NCBI RefSeq assembly: GCF_009733815.1 | Contig: NZ_WNXY01000011.1 | Location: forward strand, 1 to 64,000 | Direction of reading: 5' to 3' | Length of the DNA: 64,000 nucleotides | Origin: Pseudactinotalea suaedae | GTDB taxonomy: Bacteria; Actinomycetota; Actinomycetes; Actinomycetales; Beutenbergiaceae | In this document: in pieces, positions 42,236 to 50,818 of the stretch | How positions within the stretch are numbered: the first letter of the stretch is position 1 | Layout of the letters: each line of letters starts with the position of its first letter | Made by a program: the position numbers and the translations under genes | Notes under the pieces: model-generated | Databases searched by the model: none | The model's input: only the letters and a program-made list of their open reading frames with translations | What the model was told of the DNA's origin: nothing

Positions 42236-44202
42236 GCGTGCTGCCCGCCCTCAGGCGGCGCAGGACGGCGTGGATCGCAGCACTGCTCGTGGCTCTCGCC
42301 GTGGCCGGCAACCTCGCCGTCCTCGCATGGGACCACGCCCGCGCACAAGCCGGGCAGGTCCGCACCTTTGCGGCGGAGATCGACGACATCGGCGCGGTCG
42401 CGGCCCTGGACGACACCGATGTGGCGGTCGCCGGCCTGGGGACGAGGGTGAGCCTCGTCCGTGAGGGCGCCGTCGTCGTCGAGGTCGATCTCGACGCACG
42501 GGTCAGCGCGATCGCCGCCGAGCCGGGCAGCATCGTCGTCGGCACGGCGACGGGCGAGGTGCTGTGGCTCGACCCACGGCTGCAGGTCACCGATCGTGCC
42601 GAGGTCGACGGCAGCGTCGTCGCGCTGGCGCAGGCCGCACAGACCACGGTCGCGGCGTCAGGATCGGGTGCCTACTCGCGGGACTACCAGATCTCGCGGT
42701 GGACCGACGGTCGTGACGCGGGTGCGGCCGGTGCGGCCTACACGGTCAGCGCGATCACCGTGCTGGGCGAGCACGCGGTCTACGGGACCACCAACGGAAG
42801 CGTGGGCGCCGTCGACGACGCGGGGTCCGAGGCCTGGCTCGTCGGACTCGGTGCGCCGGTCACCGCCGTCCTCGCCGTGCCGGACCGCGGCCTGGTCGCG
42901 GTCGGCGACCAGGACGGTCGCATCCACCTGATCGACAGCACGGGGCAGGCGCTCGGATCGGTTCGCGTCTCGGCGGGATCGGTCTCGGCGATGGTGTGGG
43001 ACCCCGAGCACGAGTACTACCTCGTGGGCGACTCGCGAGGTGCGCTGCACGTGCTCGACGTCGACGGACGGCTGATCAGCTCACGCACCCTGATGGCCGC
43101 GCCGATCCGGGGCGTGGTCGACACCACCGCCGGCACCATCCTGGCGGGAGAGGACGGCAGCTGGCTGTCCTTCGACGTCGACCAGGTCGCGGAGTCGGTC
43201 GCCCGCGACGCGGTCCGGCCGTGGTGGATCGCCGGCAACGTCGTGGCGGCGATGGCGCTGGCGCTGCTGCTGGGCCTGGGAACCGCGGTGCGCCGTCGGT
43301 CTGCCGGGCTGCTCGCCCGCCGGGTCTGGGGCGGGCGGGTCGGGTACGCCCTCGTGGGCGCGGCGGTCCTGGGCGTGCTGGTCTTCTGCTACTACCCGGT
43401 GGCCAGCGCGCTCTGGTACTCGCTGACCAACTTCAGCCTGCGAGAGCTGGAGCCGGAGTTCATCGGTCTCGACAACTACATCCAGATCCTGTTCCACGAC
43501 CGCTACTTCCGCATCGGGCTGTGGAACATGCTGATCATCACGGTGGCGAGCCTGGTCAAGACGATCGCCGTGCCGCTGCTGGCCGCCGAGCTCGTCTACT
43601 GGGTGAAGCGGTCCACCACGCAGTACGTGTTCCGCACCGTGTTCGTGATGTCCACCGTCGTGCCCGGCCTCGTGACCACGCTGCTGTGGAAGCGGGTGTA
43701 CGACCCCGACGTCGGAGCGCTCAACCAGCTGTTGCGGCTGGTCGGGCTCGACGACTGGACGCGCGCCTGGCTGGCCGACGAGGGCACCGCGCTGGGCGCG
43801 GTCATCGCTGTCGGCTTCCCCTACCTGGCGGCCTTCCCGTTCCTGATCCTGCTCGGTGGGTTGATCGCGATCAACCGTGATCTCTACGACTCCGCGGCCC
43901 TCGACGGCGCCGGACGCTGGCTGCAGTTCCGTCACATCGATCTCGCGCACCTGCGCCCGCAGTTCCGCATCCTCGCGTTCTTCGCCGTCACGGGCGCGGT
44001 CGAGGGCTTCGCCTCGACGTTCCTGCTCACGCGCGGCGGACCCGGTACGGCGACCTACGTCCCGGCCCTGCAGATGTACCTGCGGATCGCCGAGGGCGAC
44101 CTCGGCTACGCCTCGGCGATCGGGGCGATCCTGGTGATCGGTCTCCTCGCCATCTCCGTGGTGATCCTGCGGTTCCGCCGCAACGAGCTGGAGGCATCGT
44201 GA
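42232..44202 (+). CDS. ABC sugar permease with N-terminal extracytoplasmic beta-propeller
   Basis: 656 residues. Helix 1 (about 12-32) is followed by about 265 residues made of seven similar units of about 35-40 residues, each starting VxAI/VxAV and ending in a G-x-L/I-x-x-hydrophobic-D turn (VSAIAAEPGSIVVG, VSAITVLGEHAVYG, VTAVLAVPDRGLVAVG, VSAMVWDPEHEYYLVG, IRGVVDTTAGTILAG among them). This predicts a seven-bladed WD40/PQQ-like propeller outside the cell. Helix 2 (about 323-345) returns inside, and a normal MalF-type permease follows, with the EAA loop at about 553-575 (DSAALDGAGRWLQFRHI). GTG overlaps the preceding stop (GTGA). Ordinary permeases of this type are about 300 residues. Confidence 0.9.
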   Translation: MSVLPALRRRRTAWIAALLVALAVAGNLAVLAWDHARAQAGQVRTFAAEIDDIGAVAALDDTDVAVAGLGTRVSLVREGAVVVEVDLDARVSAIAAEPGSIVVGTATGEVLWLDPRLQVTDRAEVDGSVVALAQAAQTTVAASGSGAYSRDYQISRWTDGRDAGAAGAAYTVSAITVLGEHAVYGTTNGSVGAVDDAGSEAWLVGLGAPVTAVLAVPDRGLVAVGDQDGRIHLIDSTGQALGSVRVSAGSVSAMVWDPEHEYYLVGDSRGALHVLDVDGRLISSRTLMAAPIRGVVDTTAGTILAGEDGSWLSFDVDQVAESVARDAVRPWWIAGNVVAAMALALLLGLGTAVRRRSAGLLARRVWGGRVGYALVGAAVLGVLVFCYYPVASALWYSLTNFSLRELEPEFIGLDNYIQILFHDRYFRIGLWNMLIITVASLVKTIAVPLLAAELVYWVKRSTTQYVFRTVFVMSTVVPGLVTTLLWKRVYDPDVGALNQLLRLVGLDDWTRAWLADEGTALGAVIAVGFPYLAAFPFLILLGGLIAINRDLYDSAALDGAGRWLQFRHIDLAHLRPQFRILAFFAVTGAVEGFASTFLLTRGGPGTATYVPALQMYLRIAEGDLGYASAIGAILVIGLLAISVVILRFRRNELEAS

Positions 44203-45065
44203 GGACCACGAACCGCTCCACCGGGCGGCCTCGACCGCCGGTCAGGGTGGCGACCATCGTCCAGTACGCGGCCCTGGTCGCCCTGGCCGTGGCGTCCTTC
44301 GCCCTGATCGCGCTCATGGTGGTGCTGTCGCTGCGGCCGGGTCTGGCGATCTACGTCGACTTCTGGAGGCTGCCGATCCCGCCCTACCTCGGGAACTTCA
44401 CCACGGCGCTGGGCAGCCTGCTGCCGGCGATGGGCCGGACGCTGCTGATCAGCGCCGTCTCGATCGCGTTGCTGCTGATCATCTCGACGGTGGCCAGCTA
44501 CTCCTTCGCCCGCCTGCAGTTCCCGGGCCGGGACGTGATCTTCTACGGGATCCTCGCCGTGATGACGGTGCCCGCCGTGATCACGCTCAGCCCGAACTTC
44601 ATCCTCGCCGACCAGCTGAACCTGCTGGGCTCGCTCTGGGGCCTGATCGTGTTCTACGTGGCCGGGGGGCTGCCGTTCGCGATCTTCCTCATCACCACGT
44701 TCTTCCGCACGCAGCCGGTGGAGATCTTCGAGGCGGCCCGGGTGGACGGCGCCTCCGAGCTGCGGATCATGCTGCGTCTCGCGGTGCCGCTGGCGATGCC
44801 GATCCTCGTGACCGTCGCGATCCTGAACTTCCTCACCTTCTACGGCGACTACATCTGGCCCAGCCTCGTCCTCACCGAGGCCAACCAGACCCTGCTGCTG
44901 GCGCTGCAGCAGTTCAACCCGTCCGTCGGCCAGTTCGGCAACCGGCCCGACTACGGCGTGCAGACCGCCGGCTACGTGGTCGCCACGATCCCGCAGCTGC
45001 TCGTCTTCGCGTTCGGCATGAAGTACTTCGTCGCCGGCGTCACGTCGGGCGCGATCAAGGCATGA
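44199..45065 (+). CDS. ABC sugar permease, MalG type
   Basis: 288 residues with six membrane helices and the EAA motif EIFEAARVDGASELRIMLRL in the last cytoplasmic loop. Start overlaps the preceding stop (GTGA). With the propeller-bearing permease it forms the channel. No ATPase gene follows, so the complex probably uses a shared MsiK/UgpC-type ATPase encoded elsewhere, as is common in actinobacteria. Confidence 0.94.
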   Translation: MRTTNRSTGRPRPPVRVATIVQYAALVALAVASFALIALMVVLSLRPGLAIYVDFWRLPIPPYLGNFTTALGSLLPAMGRTLLISAVSIALLLIISTVASYSFARLQFPGRDVIFYGILAVMTVPAVITLSPNFILADQLNLLGSLWGLIVFYVAGGLPFAIFLITTFFRTQPVEIFEAARVDGASELRIMLRLAVPLAMPILVTVAILNFLTFYGDYIWPSLVLTEANQTLLLALQQFNPSVGQFGNRPDYGVQTAGYVVATIPQLLVFAFGMKYFVAGVTSGAIKA

Positions 45066-45093
45066 CCCCGACCGCTCATCTCTGGAGGAGACC

Positions 45094-47136
45094 GTGACAA
45101 CCCTGACCGTCCACGTCGCGCCGGGAGGGCGCGCCGATGGTGCCGGCACGGCCGAGGACCCGGTCGCCACCCCTGTGCAGGCTCGCGACCTGCTCCGCCG
45201 GAGCCGTCGCGGTGACGAGCACGCCACGGTCCTCGTGGCGCCCGGCACGTACGCGCTGACGGAACCGCTGCTCCTGGAAGCCGTGGACTCGCACACCTCG
45301 TGGGTGGCGACGTCGCCCGGGAGCGCGGTGCTCGACGGCGGTCGGCGGCTGACGGGCTGGTCGCCGGTGGGCCCGGATGGTGACGTGTGGGTCGCCGACC
45401 TGCCCGAGGGCGACCCGCGGTCGCTGTACGTCGATGGCCGCTGCCGCCCTCGGGCGGCATGGCCGCGTGAGGGCGAGGTCACCATGACGCACGCCGAGTC
45501 CGTCCTGGCCCACCCCGACCTGATCGAGCTGTTCGCCGGCGGAAGCACGTTCGGGTACGACCGCGATCAGATCGGCGCGCTCACCAGGCCCGAGATCGTC
45601 GAGGTCCTCGTCCCGCACTACTGGGTGCAGGAGCGGATGCCGGTGGCGAGCCAGGACGTCGACGCCGCGACGCTGACGTGCTCGCGGCGCAGCCTGCTCG
45701 CGCTGCGCGACGACGTCGGGTCCGACCACGCGCGGTTCCGGCTCGAGAACGTGATGGACGCGCTGGGTGAGGTGCCCGGTGAGTGGGTGCTCGACCACGT
45801 GCACCGGCAGGTGCTGTACGCGCCGGCAGCCGGTGAGCACGCCGAGGACCTCGACGTGGTCGTCCCGGTGACGGTGCGCCTGGTGGAGGTACGCGGCACC
45901 GCTGCCGCACCCGTGACGGACGTGCACTGGTCCGGGTTCGAGCTCGCCCACGCCGCCGCGACGCAGGTCGACGGCGTGTGGAAGCTGCCCCAGCAGGACA
46001 TGCTCGACGGCGTCGAGTTCGCGACCTCGCCCCAGGCCGAGGTCGGGGTGAGCGGCGCTATCGAGCTGAGCTACGCCGTCGACGTCTCGATGTCCGACTG
46101 CACGGTCCGACGCGTCGACGGGCACGCCGTGTGCGCGCGCGAGGGTGTCCAGGGTCTGCATCTGGAGCACTGCCTCCTGACCGAGCTCGGCGCGGGCGGC
46201 GTGCACCTGGACGGCGCAGCGGCGTCGGCCGCTGCTGCCTCGGACCCCTCGGCGACCAGCGGGAACCGCATCAGCGACTGCGAGATCGGCCCAGGTGGCC
46301 GCGTCTATCCGGGCGCCGTGGGCGTCCTGATCCGGGACAGCCACGACAACGCGGTGGTCCACAACCACATCCACGACATGACCTACTCCGGCGTGTCGGT
46401 GGGATGGGTGTGGGGGTACGAGCCGAGCGCCGCGTACGGCAACCTCATCGAGGCGAACCGGATCCACCACCTCGGCGGGCCGCTGCTGTCGGACATGGGC
46501 GGGATCTATCTGCTCGGCGTCGCCCCGGGCACGGTCGTGCGGCGCAATCTCGTCCACGACGTGGCCTGCGCCAACTACGGCGGCTGGGGCATCTACCTCG
46601 ACGAGGGCAGCTCCCACGTGGTGGTCAGCGAGAACGTCGTGCACAGCACAGCCACGCAGGCGTTCCACCAGCACTACGGCCGCGAAAACATCGTGCGCGG
46701 CAACGTGCTCGCCTTCGGGGAGCGCGGGCAGGTCAAGCTGACGCGCCCCGAGCCGCACGTGTCGGCCTCGTTCCACGGGAACCTCGTGGTGGGCGACAAG
46801 CCGGGCTTCGTCAGCCGCGACGAGGGCTGGATCGAGGAGCTGAGCGTGCTGAGCGACCTCAACCAGATCTGGGGCACCGGTGCGCAGACCGTGGTCGCCG
46901 CCTTCGGGCGTCCCGACCGGGTCGAGCCCGACGCCCCGTTCACGGATGCGACCGAACGGTGGCGCGCGCAGGGCAGGGACCGCCACTCCACCATCGTCGA
47001 TCCCGGGCTCGTGGTGCACGAGGACGGCACCGTCAGCGCCACGGGTGACCTCGCGGACGGTATCCACGTGCCCGACCTGACCGACGTCGGGCCGCGTCGG
47101 CACAACGCGACAACCGCCCAGGAGGGCCAGCAATGA
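45094..47136 (+). CDS. Right-handed parallel beta-helix protein, cytoplasmic
   Basis: 680 residues from GTG 45094 with GGAGGAG just upstream. The N-terminus matches the pectate-lyase-like superfamily entry (VHVAPGGRADGAGTAEDPVATP), and from about 320 to 560 many short coils recur with N-x-I/V-x-x-N/H-x-I/V patterns (NRISDCEIG, NAVVHNHIHDM, NLIEANRIHHLGG, NLVHDVACANYGG, NVVHSTATQAFHQHYG). No signal peptide is present, so it should act on imported saccharides. The fold is shared by polysaccharide lyases, hydrolases and epimerases; which applies is unknown. Its stop overlaps the enolase-type gene. Confidence 0.88.
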   Translation: MTTLTVHVAPGGRADGAGTAEDPVATPVQARDLLRRSRRGDEHATVLVAPGTYALTEPLLLEAVDSHTSWVATSPGSAVLDGGRRLTGWSPVGPDGDVWVADLPEGDPRSLYVDGRCRPRAAWPREGEVTMTHAESVLAHPDLIELFAGGSTFGYDRDQIGALTRPEIVEVLVPHYWVQERMPVASQDVDAATLTCSRRSLLALRDDVGSDHARFRLENVMDALGEVPGEWVLDHVHRQVLYAPAAGEHAEDLDVVVPVTVRLVEVRGTAAAPVTDVHWSGFELAHAAATQVDGVWKLPQQDMLDGVEFATSPQAEVGVSGAIELSYAVDVSMSDCTVRRVDGHAVCAREGVQGLHLEHCLLTELGAGGVHLDGAAASAAAASDPSATSGNRISDCEIGPGGRVYPGAVGVLIRDSHDNAVVHNHIHDMTYSGVSVGWVWGYEPSAAYGNLIEANRIHHLGGPLLSDMGGIYLLGVAPGTVVRRNLVHDVACANYGGWGIYLDEGSSHVVVSENVVHSTATQAFHQHYGRENIVRGNVLAFGERGQVKLTRPEPHVSASFHGNLVVGDKPGFVSRDEGWIEELSVLSDLNQIWGTGAQTVVAAFGRPDRVEPDAPFTDATERWRAQGRDRHSTIVDPGLVVHEDGTVSATGDLADGIHVPDLTDVGPRRHNATTAQEGQQ

Positions 47137-48176
47137 AGATCGTTCGCGTCGACGTCGAGATGGTCGAACTGCCCGCCGTCACGCCCGCCTTCCGGTGGCG
47201 TGACGGGCTGCCCGGTTCCGAGCCCGCGCGCACCGGGGCCTGGCTGCGGCTGACGACCGACGACGGCGTCGTCGGGCGGGCGTGGTGCGTGCGCGGCGTG
47301 ATCCTCGCCGACCTCGTCAATCGCCGGCTGCGGCAGGAGCTGCTGGGGGCCGACCCGTTCGCGCGGGAGACTCTCTGGCACCGCATCTGGGAGATGGATC
47401 GGATCGAAGAGCTCCCCGTCTACGTGCCCGGCGTGGTCGACGTCGCCCTGTGGGACCTGGTCAGCACCGCGCTCGGCATACCGGCCCATGCGCTCGCCGG
47501 GACGGCCCGGACCGGGATCGAGGCCTACGCGTCGACCGTCACCTTCGACACGGTCGAGGAGTTCTGCGACGTCGCCACCCAGTGCCTGGAGCTGGGGTAC
47601 AAGGCGATCAAGCTGCACGCCTGGGGCGACGCGCGCCGCGACGCCGCCCTCGTGACCGCCTTGCGGGAGCACGTCGGTGATGACGTGCCGCTGATGTACG
47701 ACGGCTCCGCCGGGTTCGACCTCGCCGACGCGTTGCACGTGGGCCGCGCCTGCGCCGACGCCGACTACCTCTGGTACGAGGAACCGATGCGTGAGGCGAG
47801 CATCACCTCCTACGAGTGGCTCGCGGAGCGGTGTGACGTGCCGCTGCTGGTGGCCGAGACCAGCGACGGCGCGCACTGGAACACCGCCGACTGGATCCGT
47901 TCGGGCTGCGCCACCTACGTACGAACCAGTGCGATGTTCAAGGGCGGCTTCACCGGTGCGTTGCGTGTGGCGCACCTGGCCGAGTCCTTCGGGCTGCGGG
48001 CCGAGGTGCACGGGTCCGGCCCCGAGAGCGTCCACCTCGCGATGGCGGTGCCGAACACCACGTACTACGAGTCGCTCGTCACCTCGAACCCCGTGGTGCG
48101 CGAACCGCTGGTCGGGGCCGACGGCGTGGTGCGCCCCGCCGACGTGCCCGGGATCGGTTGGGACGCCTACCTCTGA
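47133..48176 (+). CDS. Enolase-superfamily enzyme (mandelate racemase/muconate lactonizing type)
   Basis: 347 residues. The capping domain is N-terminal, followed by the barrel. The catalytic KxxK-type strand is GYKAIKLHAWG near 155-165, metal ligands are the D in LMYDGSAGF (about 190) and E in LWYEEPM (about 214), and the third is in LVAETSDG (about 243). A histidine late in the barrel (EVHGSGPES) could be the general acid/base, as in the mandelate racemase subgroup. Such enzymes dehydrate or epimerise sugar acids. Together with the FadR-type regulator, a uronate or aldonate substrate is likely, but that is inference. Last gene of the operon. Confidence 0.9.
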   Translation: MKIVRVDVEMVELPAVTPAFRWRDGLPGSEPARTGAWLRLTTDDGVVGRAWCVRGVILADLVNRRLRQELLGADPFARETLWHRIWEMDRIEELPVYVPGVVDVALWDLVSTALGIPAHALAGTARTGIEAYASTVTFDTVEEFCDVATQCLELGYKAIKLHAWGDARRDAALVTALREHVGDDVPLMYDGSAGFDLADALHVGRACADADYLWYEEPMREASITSYEWLAERCDVPLLVAETSDGAHWNTADWIRSGCATYVRTSAMFKGGFTGALRVAHLAESFGLRAEVHGSGPESVHLAMAVPNTTYYESLVTSNPVVREPLVGADGVVRPADVPGIGWDAYL

Positions 48177-48244
48177 CCCGCGGCTGCACGGAACCGCAGC
48201 GCCGGAGCGGCTGTGCGGCGTCTCAGCAGCCGGCGCCGATCGGC

Positions 48245-48360
48245 TAGACTCCTGGGGCTTGTGCTTGCGTCCGAACCTTCGGCGCAGCCAGAAGCACCGC
48301 ATGAACCCTCCTGTCACGGAAAGACCGTGACCGCCAAGACCGAAGGAGGTGGGTATACAC
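48245..48360 (+). promoter_or_regulatory. rpsF operon promoter and leader
   Basis: TAGACT at 48245-48250 is a good -10 element; the -35 region is weak (CTCAGC at 48222). The leader of about 105 bases ends in GAAGGAGG before ATG 48361. In many bacteria this leader carries an S6:S18-binding motif; I could not identify that structure with certainty here. Confidence 0.55.
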
Positions 48361-48687
48361 ATGCGTCAGTACGAGCTGATGATCATCCTCGACCCCGAGG
48401 TGGACGAGCGCACCGTCGCACCCTCCCTGGACAAGTTCCTCTCCGTCATCACCACCGGTGGTGGCACCGTCGACAAGGTCGACATCTGGGGCAAGCGCCG
48501 CCTGGCTTTCGAGATCGCCAAGCGCACCGAAGGCATCTACGCAGTCGTCGACCTGACGGCCACGCCCGAGCTCGCCAAGGAGCTCGACCGCCAGCTGGGG
48601 CTGAACGAGTCGGTGCTGCGCACCAAGCTCATCCGCCCCGACGCTCACCGCCAGCCCAAGCGCCGCGCAGCCGCCAAGGCCAGCTGA
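48361..48687 (+). CDS. rpsF: 30S ribosomal protein S6
   Basis: 108 residues, starting [17 protein letters not shown], the standard S6 N-terminus. The ferredoxin-like fold blocks [20 protein letters not shown] and EGIYAVVDL are clear. ATG 48361 follows GGAGG; an in-frame GTG at 48349 is too close to that site to be used. It binds S18 in the small-subunit platform. First gene of rpsF-ssb-rpsR-rplI. Confidence 0.98.
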   Translation: MRQYELMIILDPEVDERTVAPSLDKFLSVITTGGGTVDKVDIWGKRRLAFEIAKRTEGIYAVVDLTATPELAKELDRQLGLNESVLRTKLIRPDAHRQPKRRAAAKAS

Positions 48688-48724
48688 GCGTCCAGGCCCC
48701 GACAGCACAGCAGGAGGCACCGAT

Positions 48725-49276
48725 ATGGCAGGCGACACCGTCATCACCGTCGTCGGGAACCTGACCGCCGACCCGGAGCTGCGTTTCACGCCCTCCGGAG
48801 CTGCGGTCGCGAACTTCACCGTCGCGTCCACGCCGCGGCAGTTCGACCGCCAGAGCAACGAGTGGAAGGACGGCGACACGCTGTTCATGCGCTGCTCGGT
48901 CTGGCGCGAGGCAGCCGAGAACGTGGCCGAGTCGCTCACCAAGGGCACCCGTGTGATCGTGCAGGGCCGGCTGGTCCAGCGGTCCTACGAGACCCGTGAG
49001 GGCGAGAAGCGCACGGTCGTCGAGCTTCAGGTCGACGAGGTCGCTCCCTCGCTGCGGTACGCCACGGCCAAGGTCACCCGGAGCCAGCGCTCCGGTGGTG
49101 GCGGCGGCGGCAACTTCGGCGGCGGCGGCGGTGGCTACTCCGGTGGCGGCAGCGGCGGCGGTTACGGCGGCAACAGCGGTGGCGGCAACGCCGGTGGCGG
49201 CCAGGGCAGCGGCAGCAATGCCGAGGACCCGTGGGCCAGCAGCGGTGCGTCGTTCTCCGACGAGCCCCCCTTCTAA
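48725..49276 (+). CDS. ssb: Single-stranded DNA-binding protein
   Basis: 183 residues. The OB-fold occupies about residues 1-115 ([41 protein letters not shown] split, [19 protein letters not shown]). A flexible glycine-rich linker with GGGG/GGN repeats follows, and the C-terminal tip is SDEPPF, the acidic peptide that recruits repair and replication partners. It lies between rpsF and rpsR in the usual order, with AGGAGG upstream. Confidence 0.97.
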   Translation: MAGDTVITVVGNLTADPELRFTPSGAAVANFTVASTPRQFDRQSNEWKDGDTLFMRCSVWREAAENVAESLTKGTRVIVQGRLVQRSYETREGEKRTVVELQVDEVAPSLRYATAKVTRSQRSGGGGGGNFGGGGGGYSGGGSGGGYGGNSGGGNAGGGQGSGSNAEDPWASSGASFSDEPPF

Positions 49277-49324
49277 CGACATCCCGCGTCCCGCTGGGAC
49301 GCGCAGTACCGAGGAGACATCACC

Positions 49325-49564
49325 ATGGCGAGGAACACTCGCAAGCCGGTCATCAAGAAGGTGAAGCCGGTCAAGCGCCCCGTTCTCGAGAACGGCATCA
49401 ACTACAAGGACACCGCGACCCTGCGGAAGTTCATCTCCGACCGCGGCAAGATCCGGGCCCGCCGGGTCACCGGGGTCAACGTGCAGGAGCAGCGACTGAT
49501 CGCGAGGGCCGTGAAGAACGCCCGCGAGATGGCTCTGCTGCCGTACTCCGGCTCGGGCCGCTGA
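49325..49564 (+). CDS. rpsR: 30S ribosomal protein S18 (cysteine-free form)
   Basis: 79 residues. The conserved core [19 protein letters not shown] and [19 protein letters not shown] identifies S18, with [10 protein letters not shown] at the end. The zinc-binding cysteines of the C+ form (CxxC near residue 20 and the Cys before VQHQR in mycobacterial RpsR1) are absent, so this copy is zinc-independent. Position within the rpsF operon is standard. Confidence 0.97.
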   Translation: MARNTRKPVIKKVKPVKRPVLENGINYKDTATLRKFISDRGKIRARRVTGVNVQEQRLIARAVKNAREMALLPYSGSGR

Positions 49565-49580
49565 GGAAGGGGCAGACATC

Positions 49581-50033
49581 ATGACGACGAAGCTCATCCT
49601 CACGCACGAGGTGACGGGGCTCGGTGCACCGGGCGACGTCATCGACGTCAAGGACGGCTATGCCCGCAACTTCCTCCTCCCGCGTGGCCTCGCCACCGGG
49701 TGGACGAAGGGCGCGCAGAAGCAGATCGACGCGATCCAGGCAGCTCGCCGCAAGCGCGAGATCGCCACGATCGAGGGCGCCCGCGCTGCACGTGACTCGC
49801 TGCAGAGCAAGCCGGTCATCGTGAAGGTTCGCTCCGGCGAGTCCGGCCGACTGTTCGGTGCGGTCACCACGAGTGACATCGCCGACGCGGTCGCCGCTGC
49901 CGGTGGCGTCCAGGTCGACCGTCGCAAGATCGAGGTCAAGAACCCGATCAAGTCGCTCGGCAGCCACCAGGTCTCGGTGCGTCTGCACGACGACGTCTCC
50001 GCGACCCTCGAGGTCCAGGTCGTCCCGGCCTGA
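49581..50033 (+). CDS. rplI: 50S ribosomal protein L9
   Basis: 150 residues. The N-terminal RNA-binding domain reads KLILTHEVTGLGAPGDVIDVKDGYARNFLLP in outline, with the invariant GYARNFLLPRGLA segment. A connecting helix (about 45-75) links to the C-terminal domain ending in VSVRLHDDVSATLEVQVV. AGGAAGGGG lies before ATG 49581. It is the last gene of the operon; a strong terminator follows. A dnaB gene, which follows rplI in many actinobacteria, is not here. Confidence 0.98.
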   Translation: MTTKLILTHEVTGLGAPGDVIDVKDGYARNFLLPRGLATGWTKGAQKQIDAIQAARRKREIATIEGARAARDSLQSKPVIVKVRSGESGRLFGAVTTSDIADAVAAAGGVQVDRRKIEVKNPIKSLGSHQVSVRLHDDVSATLEVQVVPA

Positions 50034-50050
50034 CGCAGCATCTGAACGAC

Positions 50051-50090
50051 GTGAAGGCCCGGCTTCCCTCCAGGGGAGCCGGGCCTTCAC
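50051..50090. terminator. Bidirectional intrinsic-type terminator
   Basis: A perfect 14-base stem (GTGAAGGCCCGGCT at 50051-50064 and AGCCGGGCCTTCAC at 50077-50090) with a 12-base loop lies between the convergent rplI and the membrane-protein gene. It can serve both strands. No long T-run follows, as is usual at this G+C. Confidence 0.85.
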
Positions 50091-50112
50091 GCGTCTGCTG
50101 ACGAGGTGACGG

Positions 50113-50775
50113 CTACTCGTCGCCCTCGAAGAGGCCGCCGTCGAGGAGCCAGTGGTACCGCAGCCGCAGTGCTCGCTCGGTGCTCGCCACCGCGGCGGCC
50201 ACCCCGAGCCCGATGTTGAGCCAGCCGGGCAGGTGCACCGGTGAGGTGAAGGTGCCGACGTTCTCCGCGACCGGTGGGATCTGCGTGATCTGCTCGACGA
50301 TCTGGGGGATGCCCAGCACCAGCGCGACCGCCAGCACGGTCCACGTGAGTGCGCCGATCGCGCGGCTCAGGCCCGGCCGGTCCCGCTCCAGGCGTGCGCG
50401 GCGCCCCTCCGCGGAGGCGGGGTCCGGCACGAGCTGTCGTTCCTGCCCGCTCTCGGTCACGTAGTGGCAGCGCCGGAGGCCGTAGCTGCTGGTGGCCACC
50501 TGCACGGTGCCGCCGGTGACCGGGAGCTCTGCCGGCACCTTCGAGCGGGCGTGGTGCGCGCCGTTGCGGTACAGCTCGGCGAAGACGTCGCCGTTGTCGT
50601 CGCCCCAGAGCCGCACGTCCACGGACCAGGTCTCCGGCTCGCCGTCGGCGCCGGTGAGCGAGAGGTGGAAGAGCGCGCGAGAGAGCGGCTGCCACCAGCG
50701 GAAGCGTGGGAGGGGATGCCCGTCCCCGGGCTTGACGCGGCGGGCTCGCCGCCGCCGGTTCCAGTCCGAGAGCAT
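50113..50775 (-). CDS. Conserved membrane protein of unknown function
   Basis: 220 residues from ATG 50775 (a GTG at 50784 is possible). The first 125 residues are soluble and include repeated beta-strand-like segments (WSVDVRLWGDDNGDVFAELYRNG, VPVTGGTVQVATSSYGLRR in outline). Two membrane helices follow at about 138-160 (IGALTWTVLAVALVLGIPQ) and 183-200. The C-terminus YHWLLDGGLFEGDE is acidic. I do not recognise the family. It stands alone, convergent with rplI and followed upstream by the FAD oxidase gene on the same strand. Confidence 0.75.
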   Translation of the reverse strand: MLSDWNRRRRARRVKPGDGHPLPRFRWWQPLSRALFHLSLTGADGEPETWSVDVRLWGDDNGDVFAELYRNGAHHARSKVPAELPVTGGTVQVATSSYGLRRCHYVTESGQERQLVPDPASAEGRRARLERDRPGLSRAIGALTWTVLAVALVLGIPQIVEQITQIPPVAENVGTFTSPVHLPGWLNIGLGVAAAVASTERALRLRYHWLLDGGLFEGDE

Positions 50776-50818
50776 CGGTCCCACCGTAGCCGCGCCGGCG
50801 CGCCGTGCTGCACACGGG

